The translations under genes and the position numbers were made by a program. Positions 1 through 7,593 of a stretch of 12,972 nt of DNA are shown here, piece by piece. This DNA is from CAZTZY01 sp964617765 (lineage in GTDB: Bacteria; Pseudomonadota; Gammaproteobacteria; Pseudomonadales; DT-91). Positions within the stretch are counted from its first letter, which is position 1, and each line of letters opens with the position of its first letter. Where the stretch lies: positions 1 through 12,972 of the forward strand of contig CAZTZY010000085.1 in assembly GCA_964617765.1 (NCBI GenBank). The letters run 5' to 3'. The notes beneath the pieces were generated by a model, which was not told where the DNA came from, did no database searches, and saw nothing but the letters and a program-made list of their open reading frames with translations.

Positions 1-3000
1 TATTTTTCGCCAGAATGGAAACAACAACTGGGCTATGCCGATCATGAACTGCCTAACCGTTTTGAAGAAGGGGAAAAGCGGGTACACCCGGATGATATAG
101 AAAATACAATGAAAGCCGTGGTCGATTTTCGGGAAGGCAGGCTAAATAGTTACGATATTGAATTTCGTATGCAGCATCGTGATGGTAGCTGGCACTGGAT
201 TATGGCTCAGGCTGAATTTATACGAAATGATCAGGGTGAGCCGGTGCGCATGATTGGCAGCCATATCGATATAACACAGCGTAAAAATGAAGAAAGGTTG
301 ATACGCAAGAACGATGAGCTTCTGCGCAATATTATTGATACCGCCATGGATGGGGTAATCACAACTGATGATAAAGGCCAGGTGATTTCATGGAATAAGC
401 AGGCAGAGGACATCTTTGGCTGGAAGTGGGATGAAGTGAGTAACAAATCGTTGTCAGAATTGATTGTGCCCATTCAGTTTCGCGCAGGATTAAAACGTTA
501 CAAGCACGAGGGTAACGGTTCTGTGCTGAATCGGCGTGTTGATTTAGCAGGCCTGCGTAAAAATGGACAGGAATTCCCTCTGGAAATAACGGTAACTTCT
601 TTTGTTTTTGAAAATGAAATGTATTTTACTGCCTTCTTGCGCGATATAACCGAACGTAAACAGACAGAAATGGCACTGGCTGAAAAAGAACGGTTTTTAC
701 AAAACACACAAGCGGTGGCAGCTATCGGCAGTTATGTCACTGATCTGGCAACAGGCATCTGGCAGGTATCGCCACAGATGTACACGATTTTCGGTATTGA
801 TAAAAGTTATCCCCATACACTGGAAGGCTGGATTGGCATACTACATCCTGACACCAAAGAGCAGATGTTTAAATACCACCTGGAAGTGGAATCAGAGCAA
901 AAGCATTTTGATATGGAATATAAAATCATCCGTATCAACGATGGCGAAACGCGCTGGGTTCATGGTATTGGAGATCTTGTTTTTGATGAACACGGCAAAC
1001 AGATACAGCGTTTAGGTACGATTCAGGATATTACAGAACGCAAGCGGGCGGAGGAAAGCAGGCGACTGACTGAAATTCGTCTGGAAAAAGCTTTTGACGA
1101 ATCACCTATCGGAATGGCTATGGTGAGCCTCGATGGCAAGTTTCAAAAAAATAATAAAAGCTTTTGCAATATCATGGGATATTCGCAAGATGAATTACTG
1201 AAAAAAACCTTTATGGATATTACCTATCATGAAGATTTGAAATCTAATCAAGCTCTGCATGAGGAACTTATTGAGGGTAAGCGCCAAAGTTACCAGATAG
1301 ATAAACGTTATATCCATAAAAATGGGCAATTGTTGTGGGGGCGGCTGAGTGTATCACGTATCACGAATAGTTTAGGGGATTTGGTTCAAACAATTGCACA
1401 GATTATAGATATTACCGAATCAAAAAAGCATCAGGAAAATATTATTAACCAGAAAAAAATTGCGGAAGTTATTGCGCGTGCGCAAACGCAATTTATGAAG
1501 GAGCCACTTCGTCATCGCGCCTTTGAAAATCTCTTGGTGGATGTGTTAGATCTTACGCACAGTGAATACGGTTTTATCGGTGAAGTATTATATGCAGCCA
1601 ACAAGGCACCCTACCTGAAAACCTACGCCATCACCAATATTGCCTGGAATGCAGAAACCCAGGGATATTTTGAAGCCAATGAGAAGAATGGCCTCGAGTT
1701 CCATAACCTGAATAGCCTGTTTGGTTCTGCCCTGGTAACCGGCAAACCCGTGATAGCGAATAATCCGGTGCAAGATCCCCGTAGCGGAGGATTGCCAAAA
1801 GGTCATCCACCCTTAAATTCATTTTTGGGTATTCCGATTTATAACGGAAAAACCATGGTGGCGATGATTGGTGTCTCGAATCGTGACGGCGGCTATGAAC
1901 AGGGCGTGATTGATTATATACAGCCAATCATGGCTACCATAGGTCAGCTGGTCAATGATTTTAGGGCAGAAACACAGAGAAAGTTAATTGAAGCAGCATT
2001 GGAAAAAACAGGCACGTTGTTGAGTAATGTGCTGGATGCCGCGTCAGAAGTGGCCATTATAGCTACAGATAAAGAAGGTATTATTTCCGTCTTTAACTAC
2101 GGTGCAGAGGTATTGTTAGGTTACAAGGCAGACGAAGTGGTAGGGGTAAGTACTCTTGCAATTTTTCATAAAGAGGAGGAAGTAAAAACAAGAGAGGAGG
2201 AATTAACCCACAAACTGGGTAAAAAAATTGAGGGATTCAAAACGTTTGTAGCAATGGCTGAGATAAATGGCGTAGAGACACGTGAGTGGACCTACATTAA
2301 TAAGTGGAAAGCCGAGATTGATGTACTTTTATCCGTGACGGCCATGAAAAATGCGGATCAAGCCATAGTTGGCTATTTAGGTATTGCACGCAATATTACT
2401 GAAAGTAAAAAATTTAAATTGGCATTGCAGGAAAGCAAAACATTTAATGTTGATATTTTGAATTCACTTGTCGAACATATTGCCGTATTGGATAAAAACG
2501 GTGTGATTATCAGTGTAAATAAAGCATGGGAGGAATTTGCCAGCGATAATGCTTCAGGAAACATAGAAAATTCTATCGGTAAAAATTATCTGCACATCTG
2601 TCAGCAAGCTTTACATCAACAATTCGGGGAAGAAGCGGGCGATGCCTATGAAGGCATTCAACATGTTTTATCAAGTCAGAAAACCCGATACTCAATGACG
2701 TACCCTTGTCATTCTCCGCATGAGCAACGATGGTTTCGTATGAATGTAACACCACTGCAAGGGTCGCGGGGTGGTGTTGTGGTCATTCATGAAAATATAA
2801 CACAGAGCATTCAGTCGGCAGAAGCTTTGAAGGCCAGTGAATTACGGTATAGGGCCATCGTTGAAAATGAGCCTGAATGTGTGAAATTACTGTCATCAAA
2901 AGGCGAATTGCTGGATATGAATGCTGCAGGCTTAAGAATTATTGAAGCAGATTCATTAGATCAGGCTAAATCACAAGGTATACTCAATTGTGTGTTACCA

Positions 3001-4833
3001 GAATATCGTGAAGCTTTTATTGCCTTGATCAGGCGAGTATTTGCCGGTGAAAGTGTTTTGTTGGAATTTGAAATTAAAGGTTTAAAGGGTGCACGTAGAT
3101 GGCTGGAAACTCACGCCGCGCCATTAAGGGATGCGGATAATAAAGTCAGTATGATGTTGGGCATTACCAGGGATATCACCTCACGAAAACTGGCAGAACA
3201 GCAACTAGCGATTAATGTTAACAAATTAAATGAGGCGCAAGCCCTTGCCAGGGTGGCGAGTTGGGATTTTGACCTCGCCTCAAAAAAATTACATTGGTCA
3301 AAACAAATGTATATTATTCATGGCTACGATAGTGAAGATACATTGCCTGATTTTGACGATAGTTCTAAAAGCTACTCAGAGAATTCCAGAATTGTACTTC
3401 GCAAGGCAATAGCGAAAGCATTATATAAAGGCATGGATTTTACGTTAGATCTTGAGATTTCACCCGGCAACGAAAAAATAACATCTGTTCAGTGGCTGCG
3501 ATCCTATTGTCATGTGGTGAAGGATGACAATGGCAATATTATAGGGCTTGAGGGCACTGTGCAGGATATTACACAGAAAAAATTGATGGATGATGAAATG
3601 CATTATCGTCGTGAATATCTTGAACGCTTGTTGAATGAACGTACTCTTGATTTGATAATGGCAAAAAATCAGGCCGAACAAGCGAATAGCGCTAAATCAC
3701 AATTTTTATCGAGTATGTCACATGAGTTGCGTACACCTATGAATGCGATTATGGGTTTTGCACAATTACTGGATATGGAATTGCTTGAAAATACGAATAG
3801 TCTACAGCGTGAATACCTTGAAGAAATCATGAATGGTGGAAAGCATTTGCTTCAATTAATTAATGCCGTGCTGGATTTAGCGGCAGTTGAATCAGGTAGA
3901 ATCGAATTACATTTACAAACTATCAACATGGCAGCACTCATTATTGAATGTATCGGTTTAATAAAGCCGCTGGCTGCAAAAAATAACATTGAAGTTGATT
4001 TTAATGTAGACGGTAATAATACAAACTTGACTGTTGCGGTTGACCCCGTCCGTTTCAAGCAAATATTGCTTAATTTATTATCTAACGCCATCAAATACAG
4101 TGATAAAGGCAGCAAGGTTAACATTGACTTGGGTTATATCGAAGAAGGTAATCATTTAAGACTGTGCGTCAATGATACTGGTTGGGGTATATCTGAAGAG
4201 CACCTTAGTCATTTATTTCAACCTTTTAACCGCTTACATGCACATATCCATCAAATCGAAGGCACAGGCATTGGATTGTCGATTACGAAAACATTGGTGG
4301 AGCTAATGGGGGGTAGTATACAAGTAAAAAGCCAGAAAGGTGTCGGCAGTCAATTTTGTATAACGTTGCCAATGAATAATCAAGGAGTAAGATTAAGTGA
4401 ATCTGATAGTGAAAACGATATTGTGTTTAATCTCCAGGATGTTGCCATAACAAATCAATATAAGGTGCTCTATATTGAAGATAATGAAGTGAATTTAAAG
4501 CTTGTTAGAAATATATTCACTAAATATAAACACATTGAACTGATAGAATCCCTTGAATCATTAGAGGGACTGGATTTAGCCATTCAACATAAGCCCAATC
4601 TCATTTTGCTGGATCTGAATATGCCTCATTTAGATGGCTATAAAATACTGGAAATTTTGAAAAGAGATGAGCAACTAAAACATATTCCGGTAATAGCGGT
4701 TACTGCCAACGCAATGGCCAGCGATATTGAGCAGGGTAAAATGGCAGGTTTTAGTGAATATTTAACCAAACCTTTTGATATTCAGCATTTTATGCAAACC
4801 ATAAATGAGTATTTATTGAACAATAAAAATTAA
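1..4833 (+). CDS. Multi-PAS/GAF hybrid sensor histidine kinase with receiver (5' partial)
   Basis: The reading frame is open from base 1 and already inside a PAS domain, so the true start is upstream; 1610 codons are visible. PAS/PAC modules are recognised by their C-terminal D-I-T-x-R/K-K signatures, ending near nt 285, 660, 1050, 1425, 2410, 2810, 3190 and 3580. A GAF domain lies at about nt 1450-1980. The kinase core follows: H-box SHELRTPMN with phospho-accepting His at nt 3721-3723, N-box Asn at 4084-4086, G1 motif NDTGWG from 4171 and G2 motif GTGIGL from 4261. A receiver closes the protein (about 4460-4830), with acidic pair ED near 4477-4482, phospho-acceptor Asp at 4612-4614 (LLDLNMP) and Lys of the TKP motif at 4768-4770. 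All key catalytic residues are present, so it should be an active kinase that passes phosphate to its own receiver. No membrane segment is visible, but the N-terminus is missing. Ligands of the PAS and GAF domains cannot be read from the sequence. It converges on the receiver gene at 5068. Confidence 0.95.
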   Translation, partial: YFSPEWKQQLGYADHELPNRFEEGEKRVHPDDIENTMKAVVDFREGRLNSYDIEFRMQHRDGSWHWIMAQAEFIRNDQGEPVRMIGSHIDITQRKNEERLIRKNDELLRNIIDTAMDGVITTDDKGQVISWNKQAEDIFGWKWDEVSNKSLSELIVPIQFRAGLKRYKHEGNGSVLNRRVDLAGLRKNGQEFPLEITVTSFVFENEMYFTAFLRDITERKQTEMALAEKERFLQNTQAVAAIGSYVTDLATGIWQVSPQMYTIFGIDKSYPHTLEGWIGILHPDTKEQMFKYHLEVESEQKHFDMEYKIIRINDGETRWVHGIGDLVFDEHGKQIQRLGTIQDITERKRAEESRRLTEIRLEKAFDESPIGMAMVSLDGKFQKNNKSFCNIMGYSQDELLKKTFMDITYHEDLKSNQALHEELIEGKRQSYQIDKRYIHKNGQLLWGRLSVSRITNSLGDLVQTIAQIIDITESKKHQENIINQKKIAEVIARAQTQFMKEPLRHRAFENLLVDVLDLTHSEYGFIGEVLYAANKAPYLKTYAITNIAWNAETQGYFEANEKNGLEFHNLNSLFGSALVTGKPVIANNPVQDPRSGGLPKGHPPLNSFLGIPIYNGKTMVAMIGVSNRDGGYEQGVIDYIQPIMATIGQLVNDFRAETQRKLIEAALEKTGTLLSNVLDAASEVAIIATDKEGIISVFNYGAEVLLGYKADEVVGVSTLAIFHKEEEVKTREEELTHKLGKKIEGFKTFVAMAEINGVETREWTYINKWKAEIDVLLSVTAMKNADQAIVGYLGIARNITESKKFKLALQESKTFNVDILNSLVEHIAVLDKNGVIISVNKAWEEFASDNASGNIENSIGKNYLHICQQALHQQFGEEAGDAYEGIQHVLSSQKTRYSMTYPCHSPHEQRWFRMNVTPLQGSRGGVVVIHENITQSIQSAEALKASELRYRAIVENEPECVKLLSSKGELLDMNAAGLRIIEADSLDQAKSQGILNCVLPEYREAFIALIRRVFAGESVLLEFEIKGLKGARRWLETHAAPLRDADNKVSMMLGITRDITSRKLAEQQLAINVNKLNEAQALARVASWDFDLASKKLHWSKQMYIIHGYDSEDTLPDFDDSSKSYSENSRIVLRKAIAKALYKGMDFTLDLEISPGNEKITSVQWLRSYCHVVKDDNGNIIGLEGTVQDITQKKLMDDEMHYRREYLERLLNERTLDLIMAKNQAEQANSAKSQFLSSMSHELRTPMNAIMGFAQLLDMELLENTNSLQREYLEEIMNGGKHLLQLINAVLDLAAVESGRIELHLQTINMAALIIECIGLIKPLAAKNNIEVDFNVDGNNTNLTVAVDPVRFKQILLNLLSNAIKYSDKGSKVNIDLGYIEEGNHLRLCVNDTGWGISEEHLSHLFQPFNRLHAHIHQIEGTGIGLSITKTLVELMGGSIQVKSQKGVGSQFCITLPMNNQGVRLSESDSENDIVFNLQDVAITNQYKVLYIEDNEVNLKLVRNIFTKYKHIELIESLESLEGLDLAIQHKPNLILLDLNMPHLDGYKILEILKRDEQLKHIPVIAVTANAMASDIEQGKMAGFSEYLTKPFDIQHFMQTINEYLLNNKN

Positions 4834-4858
4834 AAAATAAATCCGTTTTTAGTAGAAA

Positions 4859-5002
4859 ACTTAAGGAACCTCTGAATAACTGTCATTTCGAACCCTTCAT
4901 AAATTCAGGGCAGTCTCCATGAGAAATCTAACTACTTGAATTAAAAAGATTCTTCACTGCGTTCAGAATGACAAAAGGGAGTTTTTCAGAGGTTCCTTAA
5001 GT
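4859..5002. repeat. 144-bp inverted-repeat (MITE/REP-like) element
   Basis: The outer 23 bases (4859-4881 and 4980-5002) are inverted copies with one mismatch, starting ACTTAAGGAACCTCTGAA. Inside, TGTCATTTCGAAC (4881-4893) pairs imperfectly with GTTCAGAATGACA near the right end, and GAGAAATCT with AGATTCTTC, so the whole unit can fold into one long imperfect hairpin. There is no coding capacity. Each end carries TTAA next to GGAACC, as expected if TTAA were a 4-bp target duplication; removing the element with one TTAA would leave the palindrome ACTTAAGT. The element sits between the convergent 3' ends of the hybrid kinase and the receiver gene, where it could also slow transcription from either side. 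It is probably a non-autonomous mobile or dispersed repeat; its family cannot be assigned here. Confidence 0.7.
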
Positions 5003-5036
5003 ACACTTGTTAAGTCAGGTATCGTGTATTTTTTTT
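5002..5036 (+). terminator. Possible weak intrinsic terminator after the hybrid kinase
   Basis: TACAC (5002-5006) and GTGTA (5024-5028) can pair. A small ACTT/AAGT hairpin (5005-5008 with 5012-5015) is an alternative fold. A run of eight T follows at 5029-5036. The stem is short and AT-rich with a long loop, so this is a weak call; the adjacent inverted-repeat element may contribute. Confidence 0.3.
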
Positions 5037-5067
5037 AAGATGAAATCAAGAATTGTTAAATTCAGCG

Positions 5068-5478
5068 TTAAACATTACAGGATTTGGCGCTGCGGATATT
5101 GCCAAAAGCCGATGTCACTTTTTTAGCCAGATTACTTTCACTGCCATCTTTAACAATATAACCATCGGCACCGCATTCACGGGTCAATTCGGCAAGCTTT
5201 TCTGATTTCTCGGAAGAGTGCAGGTAAATCTTGATGCCATCACTGAACTGACATTTTCTTAAAGCGGTGACAGCATTGGTGCCCTTTGAAGCACCCAAAG
5301 ACACATCCATTAAAATCAGGTTAGGTTGTTGTTCACGAATGATGCGGCTCACCCAGATATCTTCAGCGACTAAAACTGTATACCCGGCATCTGTCAGGGC
5401 ATTGGTGGCAAACAGTAAATACGTTTTGCTGTCATCAACAACCAGCACTTTATATTGTTGCATACTTGCATGAATCAT
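5068..5478 (-). CDS. Stand-alone CheY-like receiver protein (copy 1)
   Basis: A single receiver domain of 136 residues with no output domain. The acidic pair is D15-D16 (VVDDSKTY), the phospho-acceptor D58 (LILMDVSLG), the switch Ser is in YLHSS and the conserved Lys is K110. The usual Lys-Pro is replaced by Lys-Asp (IVKDG). The ATG at 5478 is chosen because AAGGA (5488-5492) lies nine bases upstream; an internal ATG at 5463 is the alternative. The protein is about 70% identical by eye to the receiver at 7594-7986, including an unbroken run covering the region from the switch Ser to the GADG motif. It lies downstream of the two XRE-PAS genes on the same strand across a 281-nt gap, so it may have its own promoter. 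By family it should act by phosphorylation-dependent protein contacts. Its kinase is inferred to be the nearby CheA or the hybrid kinase. Confidence 0.93.
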   Translation of the reverse strand: MIHASMQQYKVLVVDDSKTYLLFATNALTDAGYTVLVAEDIWVSRIIREQQPNLILMDVSLGASKGTNAVTALRKCQFSDGIKIYLHSSEKSEKLAELTRECGADGYIVKDGSESNLAKKVTSAFGNIRSAKSCNV

Positions 5479-5759
5479 TTTTAGTCTTCCTTAAGGGTTT
5501 TATACAATATTGGGGAGTTTTAAAAATGTCGCACCAGACATTCGGTTACAGTAAATATGGTATACAAACCGGGAGTTATCGAATCGGATCGTTTTACCCA
5601 TGGAATCAAAAAAGGATCTAGGCAGGTGTAATGGTAAAATTGCGAATAATTAGCGTGAAATATTTACTGATGGCTATTTTAAACTGCGTAATAACAGGGC
5701 TCTGGTGAAAAGGAACTGCTTAATTATCCATGAAAGGGTTTAATGCGGGTAAAATACCT
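5479..5759. other. Intergenic region upstream of receiver copy 1
   Basis: This 281-nt AT-rich gap carries no convincing gene. It holds the ribosome binding site of the receiver, a spaced inverted repeat CGGTT (5543-5547)/AACCG (5567-5571), and two blocks shared with the divergent region at 7196-7593: one at 5631-5654 (ATGGTAAAATTGCG...ATTAGC) and one at 5663-5684 (around ATGGCTATTTTA). I could not pick a convincing -35/-10 pair toward the receiver. Confidence 0.5.
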
Positions 5760-6464
5760 TCAAGCAGACATGGGAAATGCTGTCGCCAAAAAGAACCCTT
5801 CGATACCGTTCTTTTTATAAGTACCATTCAGATAAACTGCTGTGGTATTTTTTCCATCTAACAGTAAATGTTCACACTTCAGGCTTAAGGGTTTCTGGTG
5901 TTGTTCAGCATCTTTTAATTCAAGCAATAAAGACATTTTCTGGTGGGTGGCGATAAGATCAAGAAAAGAGCTGCCAATCATATGTTCTTTTTTATCGTGC
6001 GCTAATTTCAGAATATCGAGGTAGGATTCATTGATATCCATAATAATGTTTTTATTATCAAACAGGATCATCGCCAGTTGTGCGGTTTGCACTGTTTTAG
6101 CGGCGCGAGCACGGTTTTTAAGCGCAATTTCTGTGCCAGATTCCGTAAAGTGTGCCAGCATCGAAATGAGCATATCGACAGAATTTTCCGGCATTTCACG
6201 AAAACGCAGCAATAAACGTTCTTCTTCAGCGGTAATATAGGTTGGCCCGTGTAAATGCATGGGGCCATTTTCGGCCACCAGCCAGCACAGTGATACGTTT
6301 AATACATTACTCATTTTAACCAGGTTTTCAAAGGTCGGGCTTTTACCATTCAGCCAGCCCGATATTGACGCAGGGGAAACCCCCAGGGTTATCGCCAAAT
6401 TGGTTTTGGAGATATTCAAGGCCTTTAAAGCCAGCTCCAGGCGTTCGGCAAAGGTTGTTTTCAT
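5760..6464 (-). CDS. XRE/CI-type HTH regulator with C-terminal PAS-like domain (A)
   Basis: Predicted DNA-binding regulator of 234 residues. Residues about 6-62 form an XRE/phage-CI-type helix-turn-helix (SKTNLAITLGVSPASISGWL, then LNVSLCWLVAENGP, the wing-like tail typical of CI-repressor HTH proteins). Residues about 75-115 look helical. About 120-234 resemble a PAS domain (QLAMILFDNKNIIMDINESY, with a final strand ending in FFLATAFPM). No LexA/CI-type peptidase is seen, so sensing would be by the PAS-like part; the ligand is unknown. The ATG overlaps the stop of the upstream gene as ATGA (6461-6464) with no clear ribosome binding site, indicating translational coupling to its paralogue. 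The two proteins have the same layout and equal length if the upstream one starts at 7165. DNA target and direction of regulation are not visible; control of the flanking receiver genes is a reasonable guess. Confidence 0.88.
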   Translation of the reverse strand: MKTTFAERLELALKALNISKTNLAITLGVSPASISGWLNGKSPTFENLVKMSNVLNVSLCWLVAENGPMHLHGPTYITAEEERLLLRFREMPENSVDMLISMLAHFTESGTEIALKNRARAAKTVQTAQLAMILFDNKNIIMDINESYLDILKLAHDKKEHMIGSSFLDLIATHQKMSLLLELKDAEQHQKPLSLKCEHLLLDGKNTTAVYLNGTYKKNGIEGFFLATAFPMSA

Positions 6465-7165
6465 GAAATCGTTTTCACAATGACATCAAAAGCCAATTGC
6501 CCGTTAAAATGAATCAGCGAGGATTTAACGATAGTGGATATGCGAGTCTCATTATCAGCACTGACAAAATCATAAAGATTGTATTGGCCAAATCCATGTG
6601 TGAGTACGGTTTCCATTTCGCGCCGGAAGCGTTGATGGTAATCACGAGCCAGCAAATCAAAAATATTGGTTTTTTCAATGTCAATACAGGTATAACCCAG
6701 GCTGCGTGAAATGGAAGGGCTGCATTGCACGATAGCGCCATCCATCAAGACAGTTAGATGGCCGGTGACCGTTTCATCAAAAAGATGTTCAGAGCCATTA
6801 TAGGCATCAATAGAGGCAGCTTTGGCATTATAGCTTTTTACATCCTGCAAGATGGCATTCAGGTGTTTCGAAGCATCTGCCCCGATGTGCCGTAAAATCT
6901 GCAACAATTCTTCTTCTTTGGATGTAATTTGGATATTTGAGGGTGGTGAGAGTTCGCCCCAGCCAAAAATCAGCCAGTTGAGTGAGATCCCTATTTTATG
7001 GCCAAACATCTCCAGAGCCTGGAAAGTCAGGTTATTCCCCTTTAGCCATTGGTTAACAGTATATTTTGAAACATCGAGTAATTCGGCCATGTAATGGGTA
7101 TCGACACCTTTGGCTTTCAGTGCCTCGGTGAGTCTTTTGCCTATTAATACAGTGTGTTCTGTCAT
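6461..7165 (-). CDS. XRE/CI-type HTH regulator with C-terminal PAS-like domain (B)
   Basis: Paralogue of the downstream gene and first of the pair. The helix-turn-helix spans residues about 6-62 (MAELLDVSKYTVNQWLKGN, then IGISLNWLIFGWGELSPP). A helical linker contains ITSKEEELLQIL, matching ITAEEERLLLRF in the partner. A PAS-like domain follows at about 125-234 (TGHLTVLMDGAIVQCSPSIS). The start is uncertain. ATG at 7165 gives 234 residues, the same as the partner. An in-frame TTG at 7171 has CAGGA seven bases upstream, and a GTG at 7195 is the longest option. The gene is transcribed divergently from the chemosensory operon across a roughly 400-nt regulatory region, a common arrangement for a regulator that controls itself and its neighbour. 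Function beyond DNA binding plus a sensory domain is inferred. Confidence 0.86.
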   Translation of the reverse strand: MTEHTVLIGKRLTEALKAKGVDTHYMAELLDVSKYTVNQWLKGNNLTFQALEMFGHKIGISLNWLIFGWGELSPPSNIQITSKEEELLQILRHIGADASKHLNAILQDVKSYNAKAASIDAYNGSEHLFDETVTGHLTVLMDGAIVQCSPSISRSLGYTCIDIEKTNIFDLLARDYHQRFRREMETVLTHGFGQYNLYDFVSADNETRISTIVKSSLIHFNGQLAFDVIVKTIS

Positions 7166-7495
7166 ACTCAAAAATATATCCTGATTGGTTACCACCGGCG
7201 TATCAACGCTACCTTAAGGAATAGTGTTTTTTATCGGATGTGTGAAGTTGTAAACATAAATCAGTATATGTTGCATTGTGAAAATCACAGCCAATTGCAC
7301 AATAAAAATAATCAAGTGTTCGTATTATGGATATTAATTTGCACTGCCATATGACATTTTAGAGATTTAAATTCACTTATGGCTAATTTTATACACAAAT
7401 AAATGGATGCAGGTAAATTGAACCAGATTTAATTCAGTGTATTTACTAAAAATAGACTTGATCAGTTAAAAAAATGCCAATGGTGAAAATTGCGG

Positions 7496-7523
7496 ATTAG
7501 CAGTAATAAGGTTTATCGCTAAT
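7496..7523. promoter_or_regulatory. Candidate operator: ATTAGC-N16-GCTAAT dyad
   Basis: ATTAGC (7496-7501) and GCTAAT (7518-7523) form a perfect 6+6 inverted repeat with a 16-nt spacer, centred about 25 bases upstream of the -35 hexamer of the operon promoter, a usual position for an activator site. The left half is part of the block also found at 5631-5654 before the other receiver gene. The binding protein is unknown; the adjacent XRE-PAS proteins are candidates. Confidence 0.35.
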
Positions 7524-7533
7524 AGTTATGGCA

Positions 7534-7561
7534 TTGAAATCACTGTTCATTGACTTATAAC
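7534..7561 (+). promoter_or_regulatory. Sigma-70 promoter of the chemosensory operon
   Basis: TTGAAA (7534-7539) and TATAAC (7556-7561) each match the sigma-70 consensus at five of six positions and are separated by 16 nt. Transcription would begin near 7568, leaving a leader of about 26 nt before the receiver ATG. It is the best promoter-like pair I found in the gap. Confidence 0.6.
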
Positions 7562-7593
7562 ACCAGAAAAATAAAACAAGGGCCGGACAGGAT

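Larger units (their letters stand above)
7196..7593. other. Divergent regulatory region between XRE-PAS genes and chemosensory operon
   Basis: About 400 nt without a convincing gene. It contains a sigma-70 promoter toward the operon (7534-7561), a TGTGA-N3-TCACA dyad (7277-7289) nested in ATTGTG/CACAAT (7275-7280, 7298-7303), three copies of ATTAGC/GCTAAT (7382-7387, 7496-7501, 7518-7523), and two blocks shared with the gap before receiver copy 1 (7372-7394 and 7480-7501). The minus-strand promoter for the XRE-PAS pair is not clear; a TATACT hexamer at 7263-7268 is a candidate -10 but has no good -35. Confidence 0.55.

Noticed and set aside
5543..5571. CGGTT-N19-AACCG as an operator of receiver copy 1
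   Set aside because: Five-base arms at this distance are expected by chance in a gap of this size, and there is no copy before the other receiver.
7277..7289. CRP binding site
   Set aside because: The half sites TGTGA and TCACA fit, but the spacer is three bases rather than the six that CRP requires, so I kept it only as an unassigned dyad.
7238..7357. A 38-codon frame starting MCEVVNINQY in the divergent region
   Set aside because: There is no ribosome binding site, it overlaps the dyads and likely promoter elements of the XRE-PAS pair, and its composition looks random.
7458..7471. FNR box, which would fit oxygen control
   Set aside because: TTGAT is present at 7458-7462 but the matching half at 7467-7471 is TAAAA, only two of five matches to ATCAA.
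7550..7578. TTGACT (7550-7555) as an alternative -35 for the operon
   Set aside because: At 17-nt spacing the -10 would be AAAACA, a poor match. The TTGAAA-N16-TATAAC pair is clearly better.
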